Below, in pieces: positions 51,140-60,325 of a stretch of 64,000 nt of DNA. Within the stretch, counting starts at the first letter, position 1. Each line of letters begins with the position of its first letter. The stretch is from Phycisphaerales bacterium Planc_01 (GTDB lineage: Bacteria; Planctomycetota; Phycisphaerae; Sedimentisphaerales; Anaerobacaceae). The notes below the pieces were generated by a model. The model did no database searches. It was given only the letters and a program-made list of their open reading frames with translations, and was not told where the DNA came from. The stretch covers positions 124,001 to 188,000 of the forward strand of contig LVBB01000041.1 of NCBI GenBank assembly GCA_001603075.1, in the 5' to 3' direction. A program made the translations under genes and the position numbers.

Positions 51140-51170
51140 CCATCCCGACGCGCCTCGGCGCTTGGGATGG
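51140..51170 (-). other. Stem-loop in the flgN-flgK gap
   Basis: CCATCCC and GGGATGG pair around an inner GCGCC-TC-GGCGC hairpin, giving 12 base pairs in two blocks. No T-run follows, so it is not a classical terminator. It ends 17 bases before the flgK start and could stabilise the message or limit access to the weak flgK ribosome site. Confidence 0.5.
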
Positions 51171-51187
51171 ACAGCGTTCTTCGAAGC

Positions 51188-51709
51188 CTAATAGTGCAAA
51201 TTGACCAGGGACGCCTCCGCTCGGCGCTTCGCCGCGCCTGTGGCGCTGTACGTCGTATCCCCCTTGGCGTTCAGTCCGAAGAACATGTGCATCAACGACC
51301 GATTGAAGCGGGCGCAATCCGTCACCAGGGCGCTCGTCAGGGCGTATTCTCGCTTCAGTTGGGCAATCAACGATTTGAGTCGCGTTTGCCGGTCGGCCAC
51401 CGCCTGTCGCCGTGGACCGGACAACACGCCCTGCAACGCCGACAGCGTCATCGCGATGCGATCCACGTTCAGCTCGGCGGCCAGCTCCTCACGGAGCGAT
51501 TCCCGCCTGCGGACGCCAGCCACACGAGATTCGGCCTCGTGCCGCAGACCGTGCAGAAGCTGTTCGAGGGCCACGTCGTCCCGTTTGACGATCAGCGTTC
51601 TGAGCGTGTCCAATCGCGACAACGTGCTCTCCATATGCCGAATGTCCTCGTCGAGGACTTCCAGCAGGGCATCCACCTTGGTTTCCATCAGACCGGATGT
51701 CATTCTCAT
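51188..51709 (-). CDS. flgN: Flagellar export chaperone FlgN
   Basis: A 173-residue helical protein of the FlgN family, the chaperone for FlgK and FlgL. It has long amphipathic helices (EVLDEDIRHMESTLSRLDTL and LKSLIAQLKREYALTSALV). It lies directly ahead of flgK and flgL, its clients. Its start overlaps the flgJ stop as ATGA. Length is somewhat above the usual 140-160. Confidence 0.85.
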   Translation of the reverse strand: MRMTSGLMETKVDALLEVLDEDIRHMESTLSRLDTLRTLIVKRDDVALEQLLHGLRHEAESRVAGVRRRESLREELAAELNVDRIAMTLSALQGVLSGPRRQAVADRQTRLKSLIAQLKREYALTSALVTDCARFNRSLMHMFFGLNAKGDTTYSATGAAKRRAEASLVNLHY

Positions 51710-52089
51710 AGTTCCTCGTTCACCAATCCGCCGCTTACGTCGTCACCTTCCAGTGCCTTGAAATGCTGATACAGATCCTGCCACAGACCAAAGCCCCCTT
51801 TGTTCGCCACATCCTGTGCCAGATACGACCAGAACATGCCGTGCACCTGATCGGCTGCCACGTCATCGTCGAAGCCGGAGTCCTCGATGGACTTGCGGAC
51901 CTCGTCAAACAGTCGGGTCAGAAGGACCGATTCGAAGTCTTTCGCCAGTTGTTTCTTCTTCTCGTCGGACGCGCTGCGGATCGTCTCAAGGTCCATCGAC
52001 TCGACGGGACCCGAGGCGCTCGACGCCACCTGGCGCAGGGCGGCCGGCGGTACGGCCAGCGGCATGGCGATGGACTCGATGCCATCCAT
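51706..52089 (-). CDS. flgJ: Flagellar rod-cap domain protein FlgJ (no muramidase)
   Basis: A 127-residue protein with only the rod-binding domain of FlgJ: KKKQLAKDFESVLLTRLFDE is the signature helix, and the MFWSYLAQDVANKGGFGLWQ stretch ends the domain. The C-terminal muramidase domain of enterobacterial FlgJ is absent, as in many other phyla, so a separate wall hydrolase is needed. AGGAA precedes ATG 52089. Confidence 0.9.
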   Translation of the reverse strand: MDGIESIAMPLAVPPAALRQVASSASGPVESMDLETIRSASDEKKKQLAKDFESVLLTRLFDEVRKSIEDSGFDDDVAADQVHGMFWSYLAQDVANKGGFGLWQDLYQHFKALEGDDVSGGLVNEEL

Positions 52090-52099
52090 TCGGGTTTCC

Positions 52100-53275
52100 T
52101 TACATGATGACCAGTTTCGCTTGCAGGGCCCCGGCCTCCTTCAGCGCGTTGAAGATCGCGATCAGGTCGCGAGGCGATGCTCCGATCGCGTTCAACGTCT
52201 TGGCCAGTTCCGATACGGTCACCGCCCGCTCCACCGGAATCAGATAGGCGCTCTGCTCCTCTACGCCCAACATGGTCTCCGGGATGACCTCCGTCGTTCC
52301 GGCATCGGAGAACGGCGCCATCGGCTGCGAGACCTGGGCCGTTTCCTTGACCTTGACCACGAGGCTGCCCTGGGCGATCGCCACGGAGGAGATGCCGACG
52401 TTTTCGCCGACCACGATCGTTCCTGTCCGTTCGTTGATCACGACGACGGCGGGCGTATCGACGACCACTTCCATCTGTAGAATCTCGTCGAGAAAGGCGA
52501 TGACGCTCCTCTGCGTGATCTCGGTGGGGACCAGCACTTTGACCCCGGCCGCATCGAGAACGAACGCGCTGTCGGCATACGATTGATTGATGATATTGCT
52601 GATCCGCTGGGCGGTGGAGAAATCACTGTTGCGCAGACTCAAGGTGATGAAACGCTGGCCCGCCGCCTGCTCGATGAAGCTGGCCAATTCGGCCTTTTCC
52701 ACAATGGCGCCGTCGGCGATGCGACCGACCGTCTGGTGGTTCTTCGAGAGGGAGGCCTGTTTGCCTCCGACCGACCAGCCGCCCAGCGAGATTCCCCCCT
52801 GCGCGACCGCGTACACCTGGCCGTCGAGGCCCTTCAACGGCGTCGGCAGGAGCATGGCGCCTTGCAGGCTCTTGGCGTCGCCCAGCGCCGAGACGTCCAC
52901 GTCGATGCGCATCCCTTCACGATGGAACGGCCCCAGTTCCGCCGTCACCATCACCACGGCGATGTTGCCTCCGCTCAGATCCGTGGGCGACAGGACCAGG
53001 CCCGACTCCCGCAGAACGTTGGTCAGCATCTGCCGTGACAACAAGCCTGAGTCGCCGGTCCCCGCCAGGCCGATCACCAGCCCTACACCCGTCAAAGGGT
53101 TGCCTCGCACGCCCTGGATATCGACGATGTCCTTGATGCGTTCGCCGCGTACCGAACCGCTGACGACCAGCATCAGCAGGAACGCCGCGCCGGCAAGCGT
53201 CCGTCGGATCGCCCCAGACGACCGCCTGAGCCCGGCGGCCGGCGTTGTCACCCTGCATCCACTCATCAATCTCAT
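52100..53275 (-). CDS. flgI: Flagellar P-ring protein FlgI
   Basis: A 391-residue periplasmic P-ring subunit. A signal peptide (about residues 1-46, with AGAAFLLMLVVSGSVRG) is followed by ERIKDIVDIQGVRGNPLTG, the FlgI start. Family stretches such as GLAGTGDSG and the C-terminal VSELAKTLNAIGASPRDLIA are clear. ATG 53275 has GAGAGG seven bases before it; ATG 53281 or TTG 53290 are possible. It requires an outer membrane and peptidoglycan layer. Confidence 0.93.
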   Translation of the reverse strand: MRLMSGCRVTTPAAGLRRSSGAIRRTLAGAAFLLMLVVSGSVRGERIKDIVDIQGVRGNPLTGVGLVIGLAGTGDSGLLSRQMLTNVLRESGLVLSPTDLSGGNIAVVMVTAELGPFHREGMRIDVDVSALGDAKSLQGAMLLPTPLKGLDGQVYAVAQGGISLGGWSVGGKQASLSKNHQTVGRIADGAIVEKAELASFIEQAAGQRFITLSLRNSDFSTAQRISNIINQSYADSAFVLDAAGVKVLVPTEITQRSVIAFLDEILQMEVVVDTPAVVVINERTGTIVVGENVGISSVAIAQGSLVVKVKETAQVSQPMAPFSDAGTTEVIPETMLGVEEQSAYLIPVERAVTVSELAKTLNAIGASPRDLIAIFNALKEAGALQAKLVIM

Positions 53276-53344
53276 CGTCATACCTCTCAAAGAAACACGG
53301 GACGCCGAGTCCCCCCGAAACGGGACCCAACGCCGTCCGACAGG

Positions 53345-53956
53345 CTACCATGGCCATACAACGTCGAAGATCCGTCCAAGCCATCCCGGCCTTGTATAGG
53401 GGGCCGCCACACCGCTGTTCTGACTGACGATCCGGAAGTTCGCCACCTGCTCGCTCTTGATCGTGTTGTCGAAGGCGATGTCGCTGGGCCGAACGATGCC
53501 GCTGATTTCGATCGTCTGCGTGTCGCCCGCAATGTTGCGGTCGCGCGTCCCGATCACCACGAGATTCCCGTTGGGCAGGATGTCCACCACCACCACGCTG
53601 ACGCGGTCCGAGAAGCTTCGCTCGTCCTTCAGGTCCGCCTTGCTGCTCAGCTCGTTGGCCGACTCGGCGTTCATCGTGAAGCCGGGAATGCTGGGCAGAA
53701 CGTGGTCGATGTTCAGATCGCCGTTGAAGGTGCTCGAACGTTCCGTCTCCTTCTGAAGCTCGCGTTTGGCCTTGTTGTCGACCTTGCTGTCTTCGGCGAT
53801 CCTGATCGTCAGGACGTCGCCGATGTTGCGGGCCACGTCGTCGGCATAGACGGTCTTCATATTGGTGTTGCGTCGGGCCCAGATCGATGCGGCAAACAGC
53901 GTTTGGGCCGCTCCGAGGAGCAGGGCCGCCGCCAACAATGTCATGGTCTTGTTCAT
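53345..53956 (-). CDS. flgH: Flagellar L-ring protein FlgH
   Basis: A 203-residue L-ring subunit. The ring domain is clear from ARNIGDVLTIRIAEDSKVDN to the IEISGIVRPSDIAFDNTIKS stretch that is typical of FlgH. An N-terminal signal sequence (LLAAALLLGAAQTLFAAS) is present but has no Cys, so the usual lipoprotein anchor of FlgH is missing. ATG 53956 has GGAAGG eight bases upstream. It sits between flgA and flgI. Confidence 0.92.
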   Translation of the reverse strand: MNKTMTLLAAALLLGAAQTLFAASIWARRNTNMKTVYADDVARNIGDVLTIRIAEDSKVDNKAKRELQKETERSSTFNGDLNIDHVLPSIPGFTMNAESANELSSKADLKDERSFSDRVSVVVVDILPNGNLVVIGTRDRNIAGDTQTIEISGIVRPSDIAFDNTIKSEQVANFRIVSQNSGVAAPYTRPGWLGRIFDVVWPW

Positions 53957-54016
53957 GTGTTGTCCTTCCACAGTTGGGCGGGACCCGCTGAATGGGCCCG
54001 CCGTATCTTTCGGAGT

Positions 54017-55012
54017 CTACAGGGCCGGCTCCACCGAACCGTCGGGCATCACCTTGCAGACGATCACCCGGGACGAGTCGGAATTACGCACCTTGACCAG
54101 TTCGCCCGTGCGGCCCTCCTGAAGCGAAGTGCCCATGGCGGTCACGAGAATGCCTGGCCGCTCGATGCGAATCAGCACCGTTTCGTTGCGCCGCACGAGC
54201 ACCGCTGTCTGCGCCGCACTGAGCATGCTCTCATGGATCTCGGCGCCGGCAGCCATGGAGCGAGTCGCCACCCATCCATACGGAGGCCTCCATCCGGGCG
54301 ACTCCGGCTGGTCCGACACGACCGTTTCGATCTTCACATTCTCGGGGCTCAGCACAGTCCCCTCGGCGATCGCCGCGGCGGCCGTCACACGGTGCCGCTG
54401 GTACTTCAGGCGAAAGGAAACGTCGCGCGTACCCACCTCCTGCCCATCGGCCATAACGCGGACCCGGACGGTGACATGACCTCGCGTCGTCTCGCGAACC
54501 AACTGGGGCTTCAACTGAACGTCTTGCGGCTGATCGGCAAGGACCAGGTCCTTCGGACGAGTGACCACAATGATCTCACTGACGGAGTGCGAGGAGGCGA
54601 ACTGACGCAGGAACTGCTGTCCGATCGCCACGAAGTCCTCGATCTCGACGATCAACTGCCGTCGGCGTACGGTCACGGCGTCGGCGCCGGTCAGTCGCAC
54701 CTGCTCGGCGCCGATCCCGCAGGAGGCCAGACGGCTCAGGATGGTCGAACGGTCCAGAACCACGCTCTGGCCCGGCACCGAAAATCGGCCCAGGCGAACC
54801 TCGCGGGCCTGCGCCGCCGTCGGCGCCGGCCCTCGGATCACGCTGATCTGTCCCAGGGTCAACTGATTTCCCTCGACCGTCATCTCCCGCGGCAGATGGA
54901 CCTGGAGACGCACATCCGCATTGGGATCGCCCCCGACGGCCGAGCCCGTCACAGTCCAGAGCAAAAGGAGGCACCCGACCGCCATGGCACGACATAGGAC
55001 GCTATGATTCAT
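54017..55012 (-). CDS. flgA: Flagellar P-ring assembly chaperone FlgA
   Basis: A 331-residue periplasmic protein that helps the P ring form. An N-terminal signal peptide (about residues 1-27) is followed by two FlgA/SAF-type domains. The C-terminal SAF domain has AIAEGTVLSPENVKIETV and ends with GELVKVRNSDSSRVIVCKV, typical of FlgA. It is longer than the enterobacterial form (about 220), as in other groups with an extended N-terminal part. GGGAG precedes ATG 55012. Confidence 0.9.
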   Translation of the reverse strand: MNHSVLCRAMAVGCLLLLWTVTGSAVGGDPNADVRLQVHLPREMTVEGNQLTLGQISVIRGPAPTAAQAREVRLGRFSVPGQSVVLDRSTILSRLASCGIGAEQVRLTGADAVTVRRRQLIVEIEDFVAIGQQFLRQFASSHSVSEIIVVTRPKDLVLADQPQDVQLKPQLVRETTRGHVTVRVRVMADGQEVGTRDVSFRLKYQRHRVTAAAAIAEGTVLSPENVKIETVVSDQPESPGWRPPYGWVATRSMAAGAEIHESMLSAAQTAVLVRRNETVLIRIERPGILVTAMGTSLQEGRTGELVKVRNSDSSRVIVCKVMPDGSVEPAL

Positions 55013-55023
55013 CGGCGGCTCCC

Positions 55024-55806
55024 TTAGAAGATGTTGTTCGTATTGCGAAGCATCTCGTCGCCCGCCTTGATGGCACGCGAGTTGATTTCATAGGCGCGCT
55101 GGGCCGTAATCAGATTCACCAGTTCGTTGACCATGTGCACATTCGACTTCTCCAGAAACCCGGACTGGATCGACCCGAATCCGTCCTGGGCGGGAAGGCC
55201 GATCAAGGGCTCCCCACTGGCGTCCGTCGGCGCATAGAGGTTGTCGCCCTGACTGTGCAGACCCGACGGGTTGGGAAAGCGGACCAACTGGATCTGGCCG
55301 ACGACGGAGCGGACGCCCGCCTGGTCCGTGACGTTGATGCCTCCATCGGCGCCGATGTCGACCGTCGCCGCATCCGTCGGGATCGCCAGGGCCGGCTCGA
55401 TGAGATAGCCCGTCATGCTGACCACCTGACCGTTGGCGTTGATCTGCAAGGACCCATCGCGGGTGTAGCGGATGTCCCCGTTGGGCATCAGGACCTGCAG
55501 CAAACCTTCGCCCCGGATGGCAATATCCATGTTGCGTCCGGTGTTGCGGAACTCGCCCAGGCTGAAGATCTTCAACGTCGAGGCGACGCGCACGCCACTG
55601 CCGACCTCCAGGCCGGTCGGGGCGTTGATACCAGGCGCCACCTCTGTACCGGCCTCCTTCTGTCGGGCGTACAGGAGGTCCTGAAACTGGATCTGGCTTT
55701 GCTTGTATCCCGTGGTGTTGACGTTGGCCAGGTTGTTGGCGATGACGTCCACCAACGTCTGCTGCGCCATCATTCCTGTAGAGGCTGTGGAGAAGGCTCT
55801 CAGCAT
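55024..55806 (-). CDS. flgG: Flagellar distal rod protein FlgG
   Basis: A 260-residue distal rod subunit. The N-terminus MMAQQTLVDVIANNLANVNT is the rod signature. The Gly-rich FlgG-specific segment follows, and the C-terminus VNELVNLITAQRAYEINSRA is nearly the family consensus. Length is exactly that of enterobacterial FlgG. AGGAGAG precedes ATG 55806. Confidence 0.96.
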   Translation of the reverse strand: MLRAFSTASTGMMAQQTLVDVIANNLANVNTTGYKQSQIQFQDLLYARQKEAGTEVAPGINAPTGLEVGSGVRVASTLKIFSLGEFRNTGRNMDIAIRGEGLLQVLMPNGDIRYTRDGSLQINANGQVVSMTGYLIEPALAIPTDAATVDIGADGGINVTDQAGVRSVVGQIQLVRFPNPSGLHSQGDNLYAPTDASGEPLIGLPAQDGFGSIQSGFLEKSNVHMVNELVNLITAQRAYEINSRAIKAGDEMLRNTNNIF

Positions 55807-55851
55807 CGGTATCTCTCCTAATCGTATCCATTCCGGACCGGGCGGGCCACG

Positions 55852-56565
55852 CTACCCCATGGCCACTCCGATCACGCTGCTGGTCGTATCTTTCCTGGAG
55901 TTCAGAAACTTCATGTTCGCTTCGTACATTCGGGAGACCTTGATCATGCCGACCAGTTCGTCGATCATCTGCACGTTGGAGGCCTCCTGATATCCCTGTT
56001 TGACGACCACCTCCTCGGTCTCCTGCGGTCGCACATCCTCGGGCGCGCGATAGCAGCCGAATCCGACGGGTTCGAGCAGGTCTTCCTTGTCGGGGAAACG
56101 GACGATCCGGAATTGCCCGACCAGCGAACCGTCTACGTTGATCCGCCCGTCGAGACTGACGGTGACCTGGGACACATCACTCCCCGCCGGGATGACGAGC
56201 GGTCCGGCCGTACCGGCCAGCGCACGCCCTTCCGAATCCACGATCTGCCCGTTTTGATTCGCCCGAAACACCCCATGTCGCGTATACAGCGGCCCATCGG
56301 GAGTCTCCACAACGAAGAACCCCTTGCCGTAGAGCGCCACATCCAGCGTCCGTCGGGTCTCCACCAGATTGCCCTGGGAGAAATCGATGGAACTTGCCCC
56401 TCCCTGCGAGTCCCCCGCCCCCTGCTCGGCCAGCACGCTTGAGAACGCGTTGCACCTGCGCTTGTACGCCGTCGTGCTGACGTTCGCCAGATTGTGGGCG
56501 ATGATGTCAAACTCTCGGGTCAACGCCTTGAGACTCGCTCGGACTTGGGCTCCTGCGTCGGCCAT
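55852..56565 (-). CDS. flgF: Flagellar proximal rod protein FlgF
   Basis: A 237-residue rod subunit similar to FlgG but with the shorter FlgF layout. The N-terminal motif FDIIAHNLANVSTTAYKRR and the C-terminal VQMIDELVGMIKVSRMYEAN are diagnostic. ATG 56565 has GGAG upstream and starts directly after the PilZ-like gene; the frame is open to 56673 but overlaps that gene. Confidence 0.93.
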   Translation of the reverse strand: MADAGAQVRASLKALTREFDIIAHNLANVSTTAYKRRCNAFSSVLAEQGAGDSQGGASSIDFSQGNLVETRRTLDVALYGKGFFVVETPDGPLYTRHGVFRANQNGQIVDSEGRALAGTAGPLVIPAGSDVSQVTVSLDGRINVDGSLVGQFRIVRFPDKEDLLEPVGFGCYRAPEDVRPQETEEVVVKQGYQEASNVQMIDELVGMIKVSRMYEANMKFLNSRKDTTSSVIGVAMG

Positions 56566-56566
56566 G

Positions 56567-57865
56567 CTAAATCTCCTGCACCACAGAGGAGTCGGCAGCA
56601 ACGGCAACCGGTGACATCGGTTCCGATGCGCCGACGGCGCCGGTCTCGGCGCTCGCCTTGGAAGCCATCGCATTTGTGATACGCACGAGCTCGTCGATCT
56701 CCCCCTCGCTCAACCCCGAAAGCTCCACGGCGATCGACACACCGTCGTGGGAGGCACGACAGTTTCGGACCAGCCCCACATCCTCCAACACGTACCCGAC
56801 ATCGATAGCGGACTCACCGTCCGACCTCGCCCGTTCGGCCTCCGTCGGGCGGAATACGACCAGAACCCGCTCGCCCGGACGCACCCTCGTCGGCATCTCG
56901 ATCCGAAGCCCGGGCCCCGCCAGTTCCGTGACTGTTCCCCGAACGAACGTCGGCCCCTCAAGCGTCCCCCCCCAGGCATCGACCCCGTGTCCGGACTGAC
57001 CTGCCCTCTCCCCCGCCTCCGTCGGCTCTCTCCGAGCAAAGGGGAAACACGCCACCAACGCAGGCAGATTCACCGCCACCCGCGAAAACCGGCGGCGATT
57101 CACGAAACGCACGTTGTCGGTGTGGTTGAGCAGCAGGCGTGGGCCATCCGAGGTCACCGCGGTGGCATCGAATTCCCAGACATAGACACCGAAGGCATAA
57201 CGCACACACCACAGGTCGCCGGGACGCGTCACCACCGGCTCGTCCAACTGGACCGCCAGCTCCAGGTCGTCGTTTCGGACAACCTCTGCCCGGACGGGCA
57301 CGCTCGCATGGCGACGACGACGCGTCATCTCCACAACGCGGCCCACAGGGATATCCCGGCTGCTCGGTCGCCGCGAGGCACCGACCCCACCCATACCCCG
57401 CAAGGCTCGGAAGCCCAGCTTCTCGCGCAGGTAGGCAACCTCCGTCTTCAACCGCTCATTCTCCTCGACCGTCCGTGTGCGCCCGCATTCGGCGAGCAGC
57501 TTGGCCGCTCCCCGGTCGAATGCATCGACGGTCGTGAAGATATCGTGACTGCGTCCCAGCCCGCTCCTCATGACGATCGCCAGCAGAATCTGCCGCTCGC
57601 GTCCGCTGAGCCCCCGGCGAACAGCGCTCTCGGCGAACAGCTCGCGCGTCAGAGCCTTGTCCTGGGTCCGACGGCGGTGGCTGATCCACCACAACAGACT
57701 GATCAGGACCGCCAGCGTCACAACGGCCGCCAGGATGAATCCGTGTTGTGACGTATACGGCGACGGACCGTCATTCAGCCGGCGCGCCGCCGACCACCGC
57801 TCGGTCGGCGACAGCACCAACATCGCGGCCTGAATCATGTCCCGTATGACGTCGCTGACGATCAT
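56567..57865 (-). CDS. Membrane-anchored PilZ/YcgR-like protein
   Basis: A 432-residue protein with one membrane helix (about residues 43-62) and a cytoplasmic helical linker. It then has a YcgR-N-like beta domain (about 185-255: VRYAFGVYVWEFDATAV, LLLNHTDNVRFVNRR) and a C-terminal PilZ-like domain. The first c-di-GMP motif RxxxR is present in RRRFSRVAV near residue 256. The second, normally D/NxSxxG, reads ELAGPG near residue 313, so binding may be weak. YcgR-type proteins brake the motor when c-di-GMP rises. Its place inside the flg operon between flgE and flgF supports a motor role. The anchor is unusual. Confidence 0.7.
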   Translation of the reverse strand: MIVSDVIRDMIQAAMLVLSPTERWSAARRLNDGPSPYTSQHGFILAAVVTLAVLISLLWWISHRRRTQDKALTRELFAESAVRRGLSGRERQILLAIVMRSGLGRSHDIFTTVDAFDRGAAKLLAECGRTRTVEENERLKTEVAYLREKLGFRALRGMGGVGASRRPSSRDIPVGRVVEMTRRRRHASVPVRAEVVRNDDLELAVQLDEPVVTRPGDLWCVRYAFGVYVWEFDATAVTSDGPRLLLNHTDNVRFVNRRRFSRVAVNLPALVACFPFARREPTEAGERAGQSGHGVDAWGGTLEGPTFVRGTVTELAGPGLRIEMPTRVRPGERVLVVFRPTEAERARSDGESAIDVGYVLEDVGLVRNCRASHDGVSIAVELSGLSEGEIDELVRITNAMASKASAETGAVGASEPMSPVAVAADSSVVQEI

Positions 57866-57907
57866 CTCAATTCCTCATCGGCCCGTCATGCGGGCCGGTG
57901 ACTGTCC

Positions 57908-59569
57908 CTACCGGATCAGGTTGGTCAGTTCGCGAAGAATCTCGTTGGCCACCGAGATCGTTCTCGCATTCGCCTGGAATCCGTTCTGCGCCTGGATCAG
58001 CGTGACGAACTCCGTCGCCACGTCGGCATTGGATTTCTCCAGCGCCATGCCGCGGATGGAGCCGGCCCCGCCCGTCGTCCCCTGCGTGATGACTGCCGAG
58101 CCGGAGTTGGCCGATGAAACGTAGTATCCATTGCCCGCGCTCTGCAGGCCGGCCGGATTGTTGAACAGCGCGACGGCAAGCACCGCCAGATCCTTCTTGA
58201 TCCCGTTGCTGAAGCTGCCGACGAGCACTCCATCGTTGTTGATCGATACGGCGGACAGATTCCCGGCCTCATAGCCGTCCTGTTCCCGGGCCACGGCGGT
58301 CGAATTGCCCGCGAACTGAGTCAGGCCATCGAACGAACCGATGGTCCCGAGGTTCACACGGATCGTCTGTGCGTGAGCGACGTCATGGGCGAATGTCAGG
58401 GAGAACTCGGCGGTCGTCCCTTCGGGCAGGCCATTGAACGCGCCCGTCTGAGGGTCGAAGGTAATCCCTTCGATCCGTCGGCTCTCCAGATCCACGGACG
58501 CGACGTTGCCCGTCACGGACGTGAGCACCAGGTCCCACGTATTGACGGTGTCGGTGCGAACGAAGGCGGCGGACATGACATGCTTGCCGCCCTGCGAATC
58601 GAACACGGCAATGTTGACGCCTTTGACCTCATCGCCGCCCACCGTGGTGACCTCGAAGTAGCCGGGCAGATCCAAGTCTCCGGCGCCCGTGTACGACATG
58701 GTCAGGTCCGATCTGCTGTAGCCGGTCTGGTCGTCCGTAATGCGAATCTGTCCGCTCACCAGCGACGCGGTGGCGCCGCTGAGCACGTTGTTGTTCAGAT
58801 GGTCGACCACATCTGCCAGCGTGGTGGCGGCGCCGACCGCCATGTCCAGGCCGGCCCCGAAGGCCGTCCCATCCGGGCGGTATCCTTCGAAACGGATCGT
58901 GCCGCTCGGATTTGCGCTGCCGGAGAACTGGTCGAGCTGGCCGAGAAGCGTGGCGGAGGTCGCGTCGGTGCCTCCGTACGTGAACTTCGAGGAGGCCGTC
59001 AACACCTGGGCGGCCGGCGTCCCGGAGGCATCGGAACTCAGGTTGCCGCTGAGGACCACCTGCGAAGTGGGATTGGCCGGCAGGGACACATCGTAGGGCA
59101 CGCGAATCGCGCTGTCGCCCGGAATCTGGAAACCGTCGGACTCACCGGTGAGTCCCAGACGCTGAACGCGGAATCCTGTAGCCGGGTCGACCAGATAGCC
59201 GGCCTCGTCCACACCGAACGCGCCCGATCGCGTATAGAGCATCTGCTCGCCATTGTCGACCACGAAGTAGCCGGCCCCGTCGATCGCCAGATCGAGAGCG
59301 TTTCCCGTGTTCACGATGTTGCCCTGGGTCGTGTTGACGGAAATCCCCGAGACCCCTACGCCGCCTCCGATCTGCTGCGGGTTCGTGCCACCGATCTGAG
59401 AGGTGGGCTGCGAAGCCTGTCGAAGCGTCTCGCCAAGCACTTCGGAAAACGTGACCTGACTGGCCTTGAAGGCGGTCGTATTGACGTTGGCCAGGTTGTT
59501 GCCCGCCACGTCCAACATCGTCTGATGGGCCTGAAGTCCGGTCACTCCGCACGACAACGCGTAACTCAT
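57908..59569 (-). CDS. flgE: Flagellar hook protein FlgE
   Basis: A 553-residue hook subunit. The N-terminus GLQAHQTMLDVAGNNLANVN is the signature, and the C-terminus VATEFVTLIQAQNGFQANAR closes the D0 core. The middle domains are extended compared with the 400-residue enterobacterial protein, common outside Proteobacteria. AGGAGAG precedes ATG 59569. flgD, its cap partner, is just upstream. Confidence 0.96.
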   Translation of the reverse strand: MSYALSCGVTGLQAHQTMLDVAGNNLANVNTTAFKASQVTFSEVLGETLRQASQPTSQIGGTNPQQIGGGVGVSGISVNTTQGNIVNTGNALDLAIDGAGYFVVDNGEQMLYTRSGAFGVDEAGYLVDPATGFRVQRLGLTGESDGFQIPGDSAIRVPYDVSLPANPTSQVVLSGNLSSDASGTPAAQVLTASSKFTYGGTDATSATLLGQLDQFSGSANPSGTIRFEGYRPDGTAFGAGLDMAVGAATTLADVVDHLNNNVLSGATASLVSGQIRITDDQTGYSRSDLTMSYTGAGDLDLPGYFEVTTVGGDEVKGVNIAVFDSQGGKHVMSAAFVRTDTVNTWDLVLTSVTGNVASVDLESRRIEGITFDPQTGAFNGLPEGTTAEFSLTFAHDVAHAQTIRVNLGTIGSFDGLTQFAGNSTAVAREQDGYEAGNLSAVSINNDGVLVGSFSNGIKKDLAVLAVALFNNPAGLQSAGNGYYVSSANSGSAVITQGTTGGAGSIRGMALEKSNADVATEFVTLIQAQNGFQANARTISVANEILRELTNLIR

Positions 59570-59608
59570 TTCACTTCTCTCCTACTACTGAAAACGCCGA
59601 TTTGCCCG

Positions 59609-59989
59609 TTAGTCTCGAATGGAAAGCACGTCTGCGAGGCGAACCTGATAGTTGCCCACGAGCAGCGTGATATCGTCACCGCCCAGGACCACTTCCTCCA
59701 CCCGGCCCGTTTTCGTCTCCAGGGTCCCGTCGCTGGCCGTTCCCACGAATGAAACGTCTTTGCCCATCAAGGAACCGGCGTAGTCTGTCTGGACGGCCTT
59801 CAGCACCTGGCCGAAGGAACTGTTCATGTTCTCCAACTGCTGAAGCTGTGAGAACTGCGCCAGTTGGGCCGCCATGTCCTGGTTGTCCATCGGTTCCAGA
59901 GGATTCTGATTCTGAAGCTGCGTGACGAGCAACTTCATGAAGTCCATCTGAAGCTCACTGGCCGACGAGACGGCATTGGTCTGACTCAT
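59609..59989 (-). CDS. flgD: Flagellar hook cap protein FlgD
   Basis: A 126-residue hook-capping scaffold. The conserved N-terminal stretch FMKLLVTQLQNQNPLEPMDN (about residues 15-34) and AQLAQFSQLQQLENMN are the FlgD signature. A short beta domain follows; the C-terminal Ig-like part of longer homologues is missing. It is the first gene of the flg operon and starts 95 bases from a sigma-54 promoter. Confidence 0.95.
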   Translation of the reverse strand: MSQTNAVSSASELQMDFMKLLVTQLQNQNPLEPMDNQDMAAQLAQFSQLQQLENMNSSFGQVLKAVQTDYAGSLMGKDVSFVGTASDGTLETKTGRVEEVVLGGDDITLLVGNYQVRLADVLSIRD

Positions 59990-60083
59990 GTCCGTTCACC
60001 TTACCCATGAAGAATCGGTTCCCTGTGGCAGATCTTCGTTCGCGCCGTGCGTCCGTGTCTGCCGACGATCGTGAAACTCACAG

Positions 60084-60100
60084 AGCAATCACCGTGCCAT
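60084..60100 (-). promoter_or_regulatory. Sigma-54 promoter of the flgD operon
   Basis: The minus strand reads ATGGCACGGTGATTGCT. It matches the consensus at every position except the first. It lies 94 bases before the flgD start and should drive flgD through flgL. Confidence 0.88.
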
Positions 60101-60325
60101 TCGCCATCCGTCCTCCTCAACAAACCCCGCACAATGCATCTAACGCCGCTTCTGAACAGACACTTAGAAACCTCGCATGTTTTTTTCCGCTCGCGACGAC
60201 CGGCGTACGGAACGTCTGAAGACCGGACAAATCTTCCCCTTCCGCAGAGAATCCTGCCCCGGACGCGCGCCGAAAAAACGATCTCCGTCCCACGGCGATT
60301 TTCCGCACACTTCGATGACGGACGC

